Under the pieces are notes generated by a model that saw only the letters and a program-made list of their open reading frames with translations, ran no database searches and was not told the DNA's origin. Both the position numbers and the translations under genes were made by a program. From positions 456,060 to 520,059 of the forward strand of contig NZ_JAINRD010000003.1 in assembly GCF_020400605.1 (NCBI RefSeq): a stretch of DNA of 64,000 nucleotides, in the 5' to 3' direction. Source of the stretch: Streptomyces aculeolatus. GTDB lineage: Bacteria; Actinomycetota; Actinomycetes; Streptomycetales; Streptomycetaceae. Below, piece after piece: positions 40,804 through 48,749 of this stretch; position 1 is the first letter of the stretch, and the number at the start of each line of letters is the position of its first letter.

Positions 40804-42498
40804 ATGGCTAACTCCTCCTCGCGCCCCACCGCGGCAGGCCGCCGCAAGGCCGGCCGCCACCGCGGCGAAGGCCAGTGGGCCGCCGGCCACTTCACGCCGC
40901 TCAACGCCAACGAGCAGTTCAAGAAGGACGACGACGGTCTCAACGTGCGGACACGCATTGAGACGATCTACTCCAAGCGCGGCTTCGACTCCATCGACCC
41001 CGCCGACCTGCGCGGCAGGATGCGGTGGTGGGGGCTGTACACCCAGCGCAAGCCGGGCATCGACGGCGGCAAGACGGCGGTCCTGGAGCCGCACGAGCTG
41101 GACGACGAGCACTTCATGCTCCGCGTCCGCATCGACGGCGGCCGGCTGTCGGTCACCCAGCTGCGGACGATCGGCGAGATCTCGCAGGAGTTCGCCCGCG
41201 GCACCGCGGACCTCACCGACCGGCAGAACATCCAGCTGCACTGGATCCGGATCGAGGACGTCCCGGAGATCTGGCGCCGGCTGGAGTCCGTGGGCCTGTC
41301 GACCACCGAGGCGTGCGGCGACGTCCCGCGCGTCGTCCTCGGCTCCCCGGTCGCCGGCATCGCCGCGGACGAGATCATCGACGGCACCCCGGCGCTGGAG
41401 GAGATCCAGCGGCGCATCGTGGGCAACCCTGCGTACTCGAACCTCCCCCGGAAGTTCAAGGGCGCGGTCTCCGGCGCCACGCAGCTCGACATCGTGCACG
41501 AGATCAACGACGTCGCCTTCGTCGGCGTCGAACACCCGGAGCTGGGCCCGGGGTTCGACGTCTGGGTCGGCGGCGGCCTGTCGACCAACCCCAAGCTCGG
41601 GGTGCGGATCGGCGCCTGGGCGTCCCTGGAGGACGTGCCGGACGTCTTCGAAGCCGTCGTCGGCATCTTCCGCGACTACGGCTACCGCCGGCTGCGCAAC
41701 CGGGCCCGGCTGAAGTACCTGCTCGCGGACTGGGGCCCGGAGAGGTTCCGCCAGGTGCTCCAGGACGAGTACCTGCTGCGCACACTCGCCGACGGCCCTC
41801 CGCCGGCGGTGCCCGCCGAGCGCTGGCGCGACCACATCGGGGTGCACCGGCAGCACGACGGCCGCTACTACCTGGGCTTCGCCGCACGTGTCGGCCGCGT
41901 CGACGGCGGCACGCTGACGAAGATCGCCGAACTGGCGGCGCAGCACGGCTCCGACCGGCTGCGTACCACCGTCGAACAGAAGATGCTGATCCTCGACGTC
42001 GAGGAGGACCAGGTCGCCCCGCTGCGCGAGGCGCTGGCGGCGCTGGACCTCCAGGTCGAGCCGTCGGCGTTCCGCCGCGGCACGATGGCCTGCACCGGCA
42101 TCGAGTTCTGCAAGCTGGCGATCGTCGAGACGAAGGCCCGCGGCGCGGCGCTCGTCGACGAGCTGGAGCGGCGGCTGCCGGACTTCGACGAGCCGATCAC
42201 CATCAACCTCAACGGCTGCCCCAACTCCTGCGCCCGCATCCAGGTGGCGGACATCGGTCTCAAGGGGCAGCTCGTCACCGACGACAACGGCGAGCAGGTC
42301 GAGGGCTACCAGGTCCACCTGGGCGGCAGCCTCGGCCTGGACCCGGGCTTCGGCCGCAAGGTGCGCGGTCTGAAGGTCACCGCGGCCCAGCTCCCCGAGT
42401 ACGTCGAGCGCGTGCTCACCCGCTACACCGCCGGGCGCGAGGAGGGCGAGCGGTTCGCCCAGTGGGCGGCGCGCGCCGGCGAGGAGGACCTCAAGTGA
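40804..42498 (+). CDS. sir: Ferredoxin-dependent sulfite (nitrite/sulfite) reductase
   Basis: The ATG at 40804 follows AAGGACA and gives 564 residues. Two ferredoxin-like and siroheme/Fe-S repeats are visible. The [4Fe-4S]/siroheme cysteines lie in MACTGIEFCKLAIVETK (~430, ~436) and NGCPNSCARIQ (~472, ~476). The enzyme reduces sulfite to sulfide, the last step before cysteine synthesis. The stop overlaps the start of the zinc-ribbon gene (GTGA), so the genes are coupled. Residual nitrite reductase activity is possible, but the cysH context favours sulfite. Confidence 0.95.
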   Translation: MANSSSRPTAAGRRKAGRHRGEGQWAAGHFTPLNANEQFKKDDDGLNVRTRIETIYSKRGFDSIDPADLRGRMRWWGLYTQRKPGIDGGKTAVLEPHELDDEHFMLRVRIDGGRLSVTQLRTIGEISQEFARGTADLTDRQNIQLHWIRIEDVPEIWRRLESVGLSTTEACGDVPRVVLGSPVAGIAADEIIDGTPALEEIQRRIVGNPAYSNLPRKFKGAVSGATQLDIVHEINDVAFVGVEHPELGPGFDVWVGGGLSTNPKLGVRIGAWASLEDVPDVFEAVVGIFRDYGYRRLRNRARLKYLLADWGPERFRQVLQDEYLLRTLADGPPPAVPAERWRDHIGVHRQHDGRYYLGFAARVGRVDGGTLTKIAELAAQHGSDRLRTTVEQKMLILDVEEDQVAPLREALAALDLQVEPSAFRRGTMACTGIEFCKLAIVETKARGAALVDELERRLPDFDEPITINLNGCPNSCARIQVADIGLKGQLVTDDNGEQVEGYQVHLGGSLGLDPGFGRKVRGLKVTAAQLPEYVERVLTRYTAGREEGERFAQWAARAGEEDLK

Positions 42499-42692
42499 GC
42501 GGGCGGGCGGCGCCGTTCTACTGCCCGTACTGCGGCGACGAGGACCTGCGCCCCCCGGAGGAGGGGACCTCCCGCGGAGAAGGCACAGCGTGGGAGTGCA
42601 GGTCCTGCAACCGCGCATTCAAGCTCTCGTTCCTCGGGCTGCTGGCCGACGGCCTGCGTCCCGACAGCGATGGAGGGAACCACAACCGATGA
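42495..42692 (+). CDS. Small zinc-ribbon protein of the sulfite reductase operon
   Basis: This 65-residue protein has two CxxC pairs (YCPYCGD at ~10 and ECRSCNR at ~35), a zinc ribbon. The GTG overlaps the sulfite reductase stop and its own stop overlaps the cysH start (ATGA), so it sits in a tightly coupled three-gene unit. Homologous small ORFs occur at this place in other Streptomyces sulfur operons. The role is unknown; a metallochaperone or regulatory role is only a guess. Confidence 0.85.
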   Translation: MSGRAAPFYCPYCGDEDLRPPEEGTSRGEGTAWECRSCNRAFKLSFLGLLADGLRPDSDGGNHNR

Positions 42693-43393
42693 CGGTCATC
42701 GAAGACGCGGACACAGATACCGCGGCGCTTGCCGAACGGGCCGGCCGCGAACTGGAAGACGCCCCGGCGCTGGAGATCCTGCGCTGGGCCGCGGACACCT
42801 TCGGCAAGCGCTTCTGTGTCACCTCGTCCATGCAGGACATGGTCGTCGCCCATCTGGCGTCCCGCGCCATGCCGGGCGTGGACGTCCTGTTCCTCGACAC
42901 CGGCTACCACTTCCCCGAGACCCTCGGCACCCGCGACGCCGTCGCCGCCGTGATGGACGTGAACGTCGTCTCGCTCACGCCCCGGCTGACGGTCGCGGAG
43001 CAGGACGCCGAGTACGGCCCGCGGCTGTACGAGCGCAACCCCGACCTGTGCTGCGCGCTGCGCAAGATGCAGCCGCTGGAGGACGGCCTCGCCGCGTACG
43101 ACTCCTGGGCCACGGGCCTGCGCCGCGACGAGTCGCCGACGCGCGCGGGCACGCCCGTCGTCGGCTGGGACGCCAAGCGGCGCAAGGTGAAGGTCTCGCC
43201 GATCGCCCGCTGGACCGAGGCGGACGTGCAGAACTACGTCGCCGAGCACGGCGTGCTGACGAACCCGCTGCTGGCCGACGGCTACCCCTCCATCGGCTGC
43301 GCGCCGTGCACCCGCCGGGTCGCGCCCGGCGAGGACGCCCGCGCGGGCCGCTGGGCGGGCTTCGCCAAGACCGAGTGCGGCATCAACGTCTGA
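42689..43393 (+). CDS. cysH: Adenylylsulfate (APS) reductase, CysH family
   Basis: The 234-residue protein has the PAPS-reductase fold. The iron-sulfur signature CCALRKMQPL (~113) and SIGCAPCTRR (~204-213) marks the [4Fe-4S] APS-specific branch. It reduces APS to sulfite using thioredoxin. The catalytic C-terminal motif reads KTECGINV, whereas the family consensus is ECGLH/ECGIH, so the conserved His is Asn here. The usual next genes cysC, cysD and cysN are absent; sirohydrochlorin chelatase follows directly. Confidence 0.93.
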   Translation: MTVIEDADTDTAALAERAGRELEDAPALEILRWAADTFGKRFCVTSSMQDMVVAHLASRAMPGVDVLFLDTGYHFPETLGTRDAVAAVMDVNVVSLTPRLTVAEQDAEYGPRLYERNPDLCCALRKMQPLEDGLAAYDSWATGLRRDESPTRAGTPVVGWDAKRRKVKVSPIARWTEADVQNYVAEHGVLTNPLLADGYPSIGCAPCTRRVAPGEDARAGRWAGFAKTECGINV

Positions 43394-43448
43394 GCGCTCC
43401 GGCGCGACCCGACCACTCCCCGACCGGACCGTCCTAGCGTTGCGAGAC

Positions 43449-44204
43449 ATGCATCCCGTACTGCTGATCGTCGCCCACGGCAGCCGCGACCCGCGGCACG
43501 CCGCCACCGTCGCCGCGCTCGCGGCGCGGGTGGCGGCGGCGCGGCCGCACGCCCGGGTGGAGACCTGTTATCTGGACCACTGCGCCCCGCGCGTGCCGCG
43601 GGCGCTGCGGCGGCTGTACGACGAGGGCGTACGGGACGTCGTCGCGCTGCCGCTGCTGCTGGCCCGCGCCTTCCACGCCAAGTCCGACATCCCCGCCGCC
43701 CTGGACGAGGTACGGGCCGCGCTGCCCCGGCTGCGCGTCACCCAGGGCGGCGTCCTGGGCCCGGACGCGCTGCTGACGGCGGCGCTGGACCGCCGGATGG
43801 CGGAGGCCGGGCTGCACTCGCCCGCCCAGCGGGCCCGCACGGGCATCGTGCTGGCCGCGGCGGGCTCCTCCGACCCGGAGGCGATCGCGAGCGTCGCCGA
43901 GACCGCGCGGGAGTGGCGGCGTACCGCTGGATGGTGCGCCGTGCGGCCCGCGTTCGCCTCCGCGGCACCACCCCGTACGGCCGACGCCGTCCGCGCGCTG
44001 CGCGCGGCCGGCGTCGAGCGGGTGGCGGTGGCGCCGTACGTCATCGCGCCGGGCTTCCTGCCCGACCGCATCGTGCGCGGCGCCGCCGAGGCGCGGGCGG
44101 ACGTGCTCGCGCCGGTACTGGGGGCGGCGCCGGAGCTGGCGGCGCTGCTGGCGCGGCGGTACGACGAGGCGTGCGCGGCGGAGCCGCTACCGCTGTCCGC
44201 GTAA
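43449..44204 (+). CDS. Sirohydrochlorin chelatase (CbiX/SirB-like)
   Basis: The ATG at 43449 gives 251 residues; a TTG at 43440 is an alternative. The N-terminal IVAHGSRDPRHAATV carries the metal-binding His of CbiX/SirB, and a second chelatase-like half follows (AAAGSSDPEAIASVAETA; AVAPYVIAPGFLPDRI). It inserts iron into sirohydrochlorin to make siroheme, the cofactor of the sulfite reductase encoded upstream. It is 55 bp after cysH and probably in the same transcription unit. Confidence 0.93.
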   Translation: MHPVLLIVAHGSRDPRHAATVAALAARVAAARPHARVETCYLDHCAPRVPRALRRLYDEGVRDVVALPLLLARAFHAKSDIPAALDEVRAALPRLRVTQGGVLGPDALLTAALDRRMAEAGLHSPAQRARTGIVLAAAGSSDPEAIASVAETAREWRRTAGWCAVRPAFASAAPPRTADAVRALRAAGVERVAVAPYVIAPGFLPDRIVRGAAEARADVLAPVLGAAPELAALLARRYDEACAAEPLPLSA

Positions 44205-44325
44205 CGCGCGCAACCGCCCGCGGGAGATTTAACAAACCCGCCACACTGTTTCGGAATTGCGTCGGCAATTCCGTTTCCGGGCAGGGGAATTGCGCGCCCG
44301 GCGGAAAGTCTGCGATCGTGCGTGC

Positions 44326-44412
44326 ATGCCCACTGACCAGCGCTTCTTCGCCCGCCACCATGTGGACTTGGTGCGCGTGGCGAGCGCGCTGTGTCCGCGC
44401 GGCCGTCCTTAA
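44326..44412 (+). CDS. Second short Cys-type leader peptide (upstream of cysteine dioxygenase)
   Basis: This 28-codon ORF starts MPTDQRFFARHHVDLVRVA and continues SALCPRGRP. It shares the core R-H-VDL-R-x-x-SA-[IL]-C-P with the peptide at 40552-40635. Its last codons and stop (44410-44412) lie inside a strong hairpin (44399-44434), the geometry expected of ribosome-mediated attenuation. The next gene is cysteine dioxygenase, 113 bp downstream. Confidence 0.75.
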   Translation: MPTDQRFFARHHVDLVRVASALCPRGRP

Positions 44413-44434
44413 GGGCTGTCCCTTAGACGGCCGC
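44399..44434 (+). promoter_or_regulatory. Attenuator-like hairpin overlapping the leader peptide stop codon
   Basis: GCGGCCGTC-CTTAAGGG (44399-44415) pairs with CCCTTAG-ACGGCCGC (44420-44434) around a CTGT loop, with only a small bulge. The single Cys codon lies 12-14 nt before the 5' arm, so a ribosome stalled at Cys or releasing at the stop would change whether this stem forms. Confidence 0.65.
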
Positions 44435-44525
44435 ACCCGGGGTACGCCGCGGGTGCTCGATTCCGAACGGGCCTTTCCCGCCCGCTCATTCAGCCCGCCC
44501 GTGCGCATCCCGGAACGAGGTCTCC

Positions 44526-45029
44526 ATGTCCAGCACGCCCACGCTCTCCCCCGCCCCGCCCGCCGGCGCACCCGCCGCCCCGACGCCCGCCGCGCTCGGC
44601 GAGCTGGCGCGCGCCGTCGCCGGCCGGCCGGACCGCTGGCGCCCCGCCGTCCGCTTCGACGCCGCGGCCCGCTTCCACACCCGGCTGGAGGTCACCGGCG
44701 GCCACGAGGTCTGGCTGCTGACCTGGCTGCCGGGGCAGGGCACCGAGATCCACGACCACGGGGGTGCCGCGGGCGCGTTCACGGTCGTCGCCGGGGTGCT
44801 CACCGAGCGCGCCTTCCCCGCGTCCGGCGGCGCGCCGCGGGCGCGGGAGCTGGCGGCGGGCGGGCTGCGCTCGTTCGGCCCGCGGTACGTCCACGAGGTG
44901 GTCAACGCCGGGACGGAGCCGGCCGTCAGCATCCACGCCTACGCGCCGGCGCTGGCGGCCATGTCGTACTACGCCGAGCTGCCCGGCGGCGGCCTGCGCC
45001 CGGTCCGTACCGACCCGGTGACCGACTGA
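44526..45029 (+). CDS. Cysteine dioxygenase family protein
   Basis: The 167-residue cupin contains GQGTEIHDHGGAAGAFTVVAG (His at ~76 and ~78) and the third iron ligand in PRYVHEVVNAG (~122), the bacterial CDO pattern. It oxidises cysteine to cysteine sulfinate using O2. Its stop overlaps the start of the rhodanese gene (TGATG). Lying after a cysteine-type leader peptide, it may be induced when cysteine is plentiful, the opposite need from the reductive operon upstream. Confidence 0.9.
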   Translation: MSSTPTLSPAPPAGAPAAPTPAALGELARAVAGRPDRWRPAVRFDAAARFHTRLEVTGGHEVWLLTWLPGQGTEIHDHGGAAGAFTVVAGVLTERAFPASGGAPRARELAAGGLRSFGPRYVHEVVNAGTEPAVSIHAYAPALAAMSYYAELPGGGLRPVRTDPVTD

Positions 45030-45463
45030 TGGCCGCCGCCCCGGACGCCCACGGCTCCGACGCCGCCGCCGGCACCCCGGACGCGCCCGGCATCGACGCC
45101 TCGCTCGCCGCCGTACGCACCACGCTGGAGCGCCTCACCCCCCGGCAGGCGTACGCCGCCCTCGCCGAAGGGGCCGTGCTCGTGGACACCAGGCCCGAGT
45201 TCCAGCGGCGCGCCTCCGGCACCGTGCCCGGGGCGCTGCTGGTGGAGCGCAACCACCTGGAGTGGCGGTGCGATCCGGCCAGCGGCGCGTCGGTGGCCGA
45301 GGCCACCGGCACGGATGTGCACTGGATCGTCATGTGTGACGAGGGATACGCCTCGTCGCTGGCCGCCGCCTCCCTCAGGTCGCTCGGGCTGGCCCGGGCG
45401 ACCGATCTGATCGGCGGCTTCCAGGCGTGGCGGGCGGCAGGACTGCCGGTCACGCTCCCGTAA
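45029..45463 (+). CDS. Rhodanese-like sulfurtransferase
   Basis: The 144-residue single-domain rhodanese has LVDTRPEFQRRASGTVPGALLVERNHLEWR and the active-site loop MCDEGYASSLAA with its catalytic Cys (~100). It is translationally coupled to cysteine dioxygenase. The pairing suggests handling of sulfane sulfur produced during cysteine breakdown. Confidence 0.92.
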   Translation: MAAAPDAHGSDAAAGTPDAPGIDASLAAVRTTLERLTPRQAYAALAEGAVLVDTRPEFQRRASGTVPGALLVERNHLEWRCDPASGASVAEATGTDVHWIVMCDEGYASSLAAASLRSLGLARATDLIGGFQAWRAAGLPVTLP

Positions 45464-45506
45464 CGCCTCACCTGCACAAAGGCGTGCAAAGGCGCATGAA
45501 AGCCCT

Positions 45507-45521
45507 GCCCGCATGCCGGGC
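45507..45521 (+). terminator. Small hairpin after the rhodanese gene
   Basis: GCCCG (45507-45511) and CGGGC (45517-45521) form a short stem with a CATGC loop followed by GTTTCGT, 43 bp after the stop codon. It is weak but suitably placed between the rhodanese gene and the importer promoter. Confidence 0.4.
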
Positions 45522-45571
45522 GTTTCGTCCACGCCTCAAGAACCCCCTTGACCGAGCTGCCCCGATGGGCT

Positions 45572-45596
45572 TATCCCTACTAAGTCAATAGGGATA
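45572..45596. promoter_or_regulatory. Operator-like inverted repeat upstream of the sulfonate-type importer
   Basis: TATCCCTA (45572-45579) and TAGGGATA (45589-45596) are perfect 8-bp arms around CTAAGTCAA. The element is AT-rich for this genome and lies 51 bp before the binding-protein start. It is a candidate site for a sulfur-responsive regulator; the protein is not identified. Confidence 0.6.
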
Positions 45597-45646
45597 CTCG
45601 GAAAGACGATGTTGAGTCCCGGAACACCCCGAGAGGAAGCCCTCCC

Positions 45647-46765
45647 GTGTCTGCACCACGCCGCCGCCGCGCGGCCATACGCCTGCTCGCCGGCACCGCC
45701 GCCCTCCCCCTGCTCGCCCTGACCGCCTGCGGTTACGGCTCCGACAGCGACGACAAGGGCGACGACGCGGCCCCCGCCGCGCAGGGCGAGAAGGTCGGCG
45801 GTCTCGACGAGATCAACATCGGCTTCTTCGGCAACGTGACCCACGCGACCCCCCTGGTCGGCCTCGGCGACGACGGCCTGATCACCAAGGAGCTGGGCGG
45901 CACCGCCGTCAAGCCGCAGATCTTCAACGCCGGCCCGTCCGCCATCGAGGCGCTCAACGCCGGCTCCGTCGACATGACCTGGATCGGCCCCTCCCCCGCC
46001 ATCAACGGCTACACCCAGGCGGACGGCCGCAATCTGCGCATCGTCGCGGGCGCCACCTCCGGCGGCGCCTCGCTCGTGGTCAACCCCGACAAGGTGAAGA
46101 CCCTGGACGACCTGGAGGGCAAGCGGATCGCCACACCGCAGATCGGCAACACCCAGGACGTGGCCCTGCTCAACTACCTCGCCGGCGAGGGCCTGGAGGT
46201 CGACCCGCAGTCCGGCAAGGGCGACGTGCTGGTCATCCGCCAGGACAACAAGGAGATCCCGACCACCTTCCAGCAGGGCGGCCTCGACGGCGCCTGGGTG
46301 CCCGAGCCCACCGCCTCCAACCTCGTCGCCAAAGGCGGCGAGGTGCTGCTGAACGAGAAGGAGCTGTGGGAGGACGGCAAGTTCGTCACCACGCACCTGA
46401 TCGTCTCGCAGGCGTTCCTCAAGGACCACCCCGACGTGGTCGAGGCCGTCGTCCGCGGCTCGGTGAAGACCAACGCCTGGATCAAGGACAACCCCGACGA
46501 GGCCAGGACCCTCGTCAACGAGGGGATCGAGGAGGCCTCGGGCAAGCCGCTGCCCGACGAGGTGCTCGACCGCGCCTTCGGCGACATCGAGGTCACCGAC
46601 GACCCCCTCGCCTCCACCCTCGGCGACCAGGCCGACCACAGCGTCAAGTCGGGCCTCCTCGACGAGGCCAAGACCGACGGCATCTACGACCTGTCCATCC
46701 TCAACAAGGTGCTCAAGAGCGAGGGCCGGCCCGCCGTCGACGACGCCGGCCTCGGCGTCGAGTAG
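45647..46765 (+). CDS. Aliphatic sulfonate/sulfate-ester-type ABC substrate-binding lipoprotein
   Basis: The GTG at 45647 has GAGAGGAAG upstream. The 372-residue protein has a signal peptide with lipobox (LLALTAC, Cys ~28) and an SsuA/TauA-like binding domain (INIGFFGNVTHATPLVGL; FNAGPSAIEALNAGSVDMTWIGPSPAINGY). It starts the binding protein - ATPase - permease operon. The sulfur setting points to sulfonates or related organosulfur compounds (inference). Confidence 0.9.
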   Translation: MSAPRRRRAAIRLLAGTAALPLLALTACGYGSDSDDKGDDAAPAAQGEKVGGLDEINIGFFGNVTHATPLVGLGDDGLITKELGGTAVKPQIFNAGPSAIEALNAGSVDMTWIGPSPAINGYTQADGRNLRIVAGATSGGASLVVNPDKVKTLDDLEGKRIATPQIGNTQDVALLNYLAGEGLEVDPQSGKGDVLVIRQDNKEIPTTFQQGGLDGAWVPEPTASNLVAKGGEVLLNEKELWEDGKFVTTHLIVSQAFLKDHPDVVEAVVRGSVKTNAWIKDNPDEARTLVNEGIEEASGKPLPDEVLDRAFGDIEVTDDPLASTLGDQADHSVKSGLLDEAKTDGIYDLSILNKVLKSEGRPAVDDAGLGVE

Positions 46766-46798
46766 CTCTGCCCGCCTCACCTCCGGGAGGTGCAAGAG

Positions 46799-47602
46799 AT
46801 GTCCACTGCCATCACCGACGACGCCCCGGCCGGCCCCGCGCCGGCCGGGGACGGGCCCGCGGCCCGCATCACGCATGTGTCCAAGTCCTTCGGGCGCCCC
46901 GGCGCACAGCTGCTGGTGCTCGACGACGTCACCGTCGACGTCGCGCCCGGCGAGTTCGTCACCCTGCTCGGCGCGTCGGGCTGCGGCAAGTCCACCCTGC
47001 TCAACCTGGTCGCCGGGCTCGACGCGCCGAGCGCCGGGACCATCGAGGTGCCCGGCGCCCAGCGCCCGGCCCTGATGTTCCAGGAGCACGCGCTCTTCCC
47101 GTGGCTGACCGCGGGCAGGAACATCGAGCTGGCGCTGAAGATGCGCGGCCTGGCCAAGGCCGAGCGGCGCACCGAGGCGGAGCGCCTGCTCGAACTCGTC
47201 CGGCTGGGCGGCGCGTACGGCAAGCGCGTGCACGAGCTGTCCGGCGGCATGCGCCAGCGCGTCGCGCTGGCCCGCTCGCTCGCCCAGGACAGCAGGCTGC
47301 TGCTGATGGACGAGCCGTTCGCCGCGCTCGACGCCATCACCCGCGACGTCCTGCACGACGAGCTGACCCGCATCTGGACGGAGACGAAGGTCTCCGTGCT
47401 CTTCGTCACCCACAACGTGCGCGAGGCCGTCAAGCTCGCCCAGCGCGTGATCCTCATGTCCTCCCGCCCCGGGCGCATCGCCCGGGAGTGGACGATCGAC
47501 ATCCCGCAGCCCCGCCGGATCGAGGACGCCGACGTGGCCACCCTCTCGCTGGAGATCACCGAAGAGCTGCGAGGGGAGATCCGCCGCCATGGCAAGCACT
47601 GA
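46799..47602 (+). CDS. ABC transporter ATP-binding protein (sulfonate type)
   Basis: The ATG at 46799 has GGGAGG eight bases upstream, favoured over the GTG at 46790. The 267-residue ATPase has Walker A (GASGCGKSTLLNL), Q-loop (LMFQEHALFPWLT), signature LSGGMRQRVAL, Walker B (LLLMDEPFAALDAI) and SSRPGRIA. It resembles SsuB/TauB. Its 3' end overlaps the permease start by 14 bp. Confidence 0.94.
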   Translation: MSTAITDDAPAGPAPAGDGPAARITHVSKSFGRPGAQLLVLDDVTVDVAPGEFVTLLGASGCGKSTLLNLVAGLDAPSAGTIEVPGAQRPALMFQEHALFPWLTAGRNIELALKMRGLAKAERRTEAERLLELVRLGGAYGKRVHELSGGMRQRVALARSLAQDSRLLLMDEPFAALDAITRDVLHDELTRIWTETKVSVLFVTHNVREAVKLAQRVILMSSRPGRIAREWTIDIPQPRRIEDADVATLSLEITEELRGEIRRHGKH

Positions 47603-48500
47603 GACCACCGGCAAGACCGGCACCGAGGGGGGCGAGGACTCCGCCGCCGGCCTGGCCGGGCTCGAAGCCGGCCTCGACGCCCTCGACACCCGCACCGCCG
47701 CGCGCACCCCGCTGCGCCAGGTGCTGCTGCACAAGGTGCTGCCGCCGATCATCGCGGTCGCCCTCGTGGTGGCCGTCTGGCAGCTGCTGTACGTGCTGGA
47801 GGTCAAGCCCGACTACCAGCTGCCCGGCCCCGGCCAGGTCTGGGACGCGCTCGCCGACCAGTGGTACGAGGGCACGCTGTTCGACGTCATCTGGACGAGC
47901 CTGTCGCGCGGCGTGCTCGGCTTCCTCATCGCCATCGCCATCGGCACCCCGCTCGGGCTGATCGTCGCCAAGGTGCCGTTCGTCCGGGCCGCCATCGGCC
48001 CGATCCTCACCGGTCTGCAGTCGCTGCCGTCGGTGGCCTGGGTGCCCGCCGCGATCATCTGGTTCGGCCTCACCCCGTCGATGATCTACGCGGTGGTGCT
48101 CCTCGGCGCCGTCCCGTCGATCGCCAACGGGCTGGTCGCCGGCATCGGCCAGATACCGCCGCTGTACCTGCGGGCCGGCCAGGTCATCGGCGCCACCGGA
48201 CTGCACGGCGTACGGCACGTGCTGCTGCCGGCGGCGCTGCCCGGCTACCTCGCCGGGCTCAAGCAGGGCTGGGCGTTCTCGTGGCGGTCGCTGATGGCCG
48301 CGGAGATCATCGCCACCTCCCCCGATCTCGGGGTGGGCCTGGGCCAGTTGCTGGAGACCGGCCGCGGCTACCAGGACATGGCGATCGTGCTCAACGCGAT
48401 CCTGCTGATCCTGCTCGTCGGCGTCGCCATCGAACTGCTGGTGTTCGGCCCGCTGGAGCGCCGGGTGCTCCGCAACCGGGGGCTGCTCGTGGCGCGCTGA
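47589..48500 (+). CDS. ABC transporter permease (sulfonate type)
   Basis: The 303-residue protein has six hydrophobic segments (IIAVALVVAVWQLLYVL to ILLILLVGVAIELLVFG) and the EAA loop (GATGLHGVRHVLLPAALPGYLAGL), as in SsuC/TauC. It overlaps the ATPase gene and ends the operon at a strong terminator. Confidence 0.94.
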   Translation: MASTETTGKTGTEGGEDSAAGLAGLEAGLDALDTRTAARTPLRQVLLHKVLPPIIAVALVVAVWQLLYVLEVKPDYQLPGPGQVWDALADQWYEGTLFDVIWTSLSRGVLGFLIAIAIGTPLGLIVAKVPFVRAAIGPILTGLQSLPSVAWVPAAIIWFGLTPSMIYAVVLLGAVPSIANGLVAGIGQIPPLYLRAGQVIGATGLHGVRHVLLPAALPGYLAGLKQGWAFSWRSLMAAEIIATSPDLGVGLGQLLETGRGYQDMAIVLNAILLILLVGVAIELLVFGPLERRVLRNRGLLVAR

Positions 48501-48523
48501 GCGCGAGCCGCTCCCCTGAGCAC

Positions 48524-48574
48524 CGCCGGGGACCGCTCCGGGCCGTAGGACAAGGCCCGGGACGGTCCCCGGCG
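48524..48574 (+). terminator. Terminator of the sulfonate-type importer operon
   Basis: CGCCGGGGACCG...CGGGCC at 48524-48544 pairs with GGCCCGGGACGGTCCCCGGCG at 48554-48574 (21-bp arms with two mismatches, 9-nt loop), 24 bp after the permease stop. Confidence 0.88.
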
Positions 48575-48749
48575 TTATGCGTGTAAGGGACATGACTCAT
48601 CCGGGGTGGGGTTAACCCCCCTTCTTTCGGTGGAGCTGAGCACCACCGGGTTCACCTGCCAGCACGATGGGGACCGCACCCGCTCTTCTCTAGCGTCGTA
48701 TCGGCAGGTGGGGGCAGTGTGCCGCCGCCGCGCACGAGGGAGAGGGACG

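Noticed and set aside
45486..45590. A third Cys-type leader peptide before the sulfonate-type importer
   Set aside because: A frame starting VQRRMKALPACRAFRP is open but lacks the RHVDL core, has no ribosome site and would run into the operator-like repeat.
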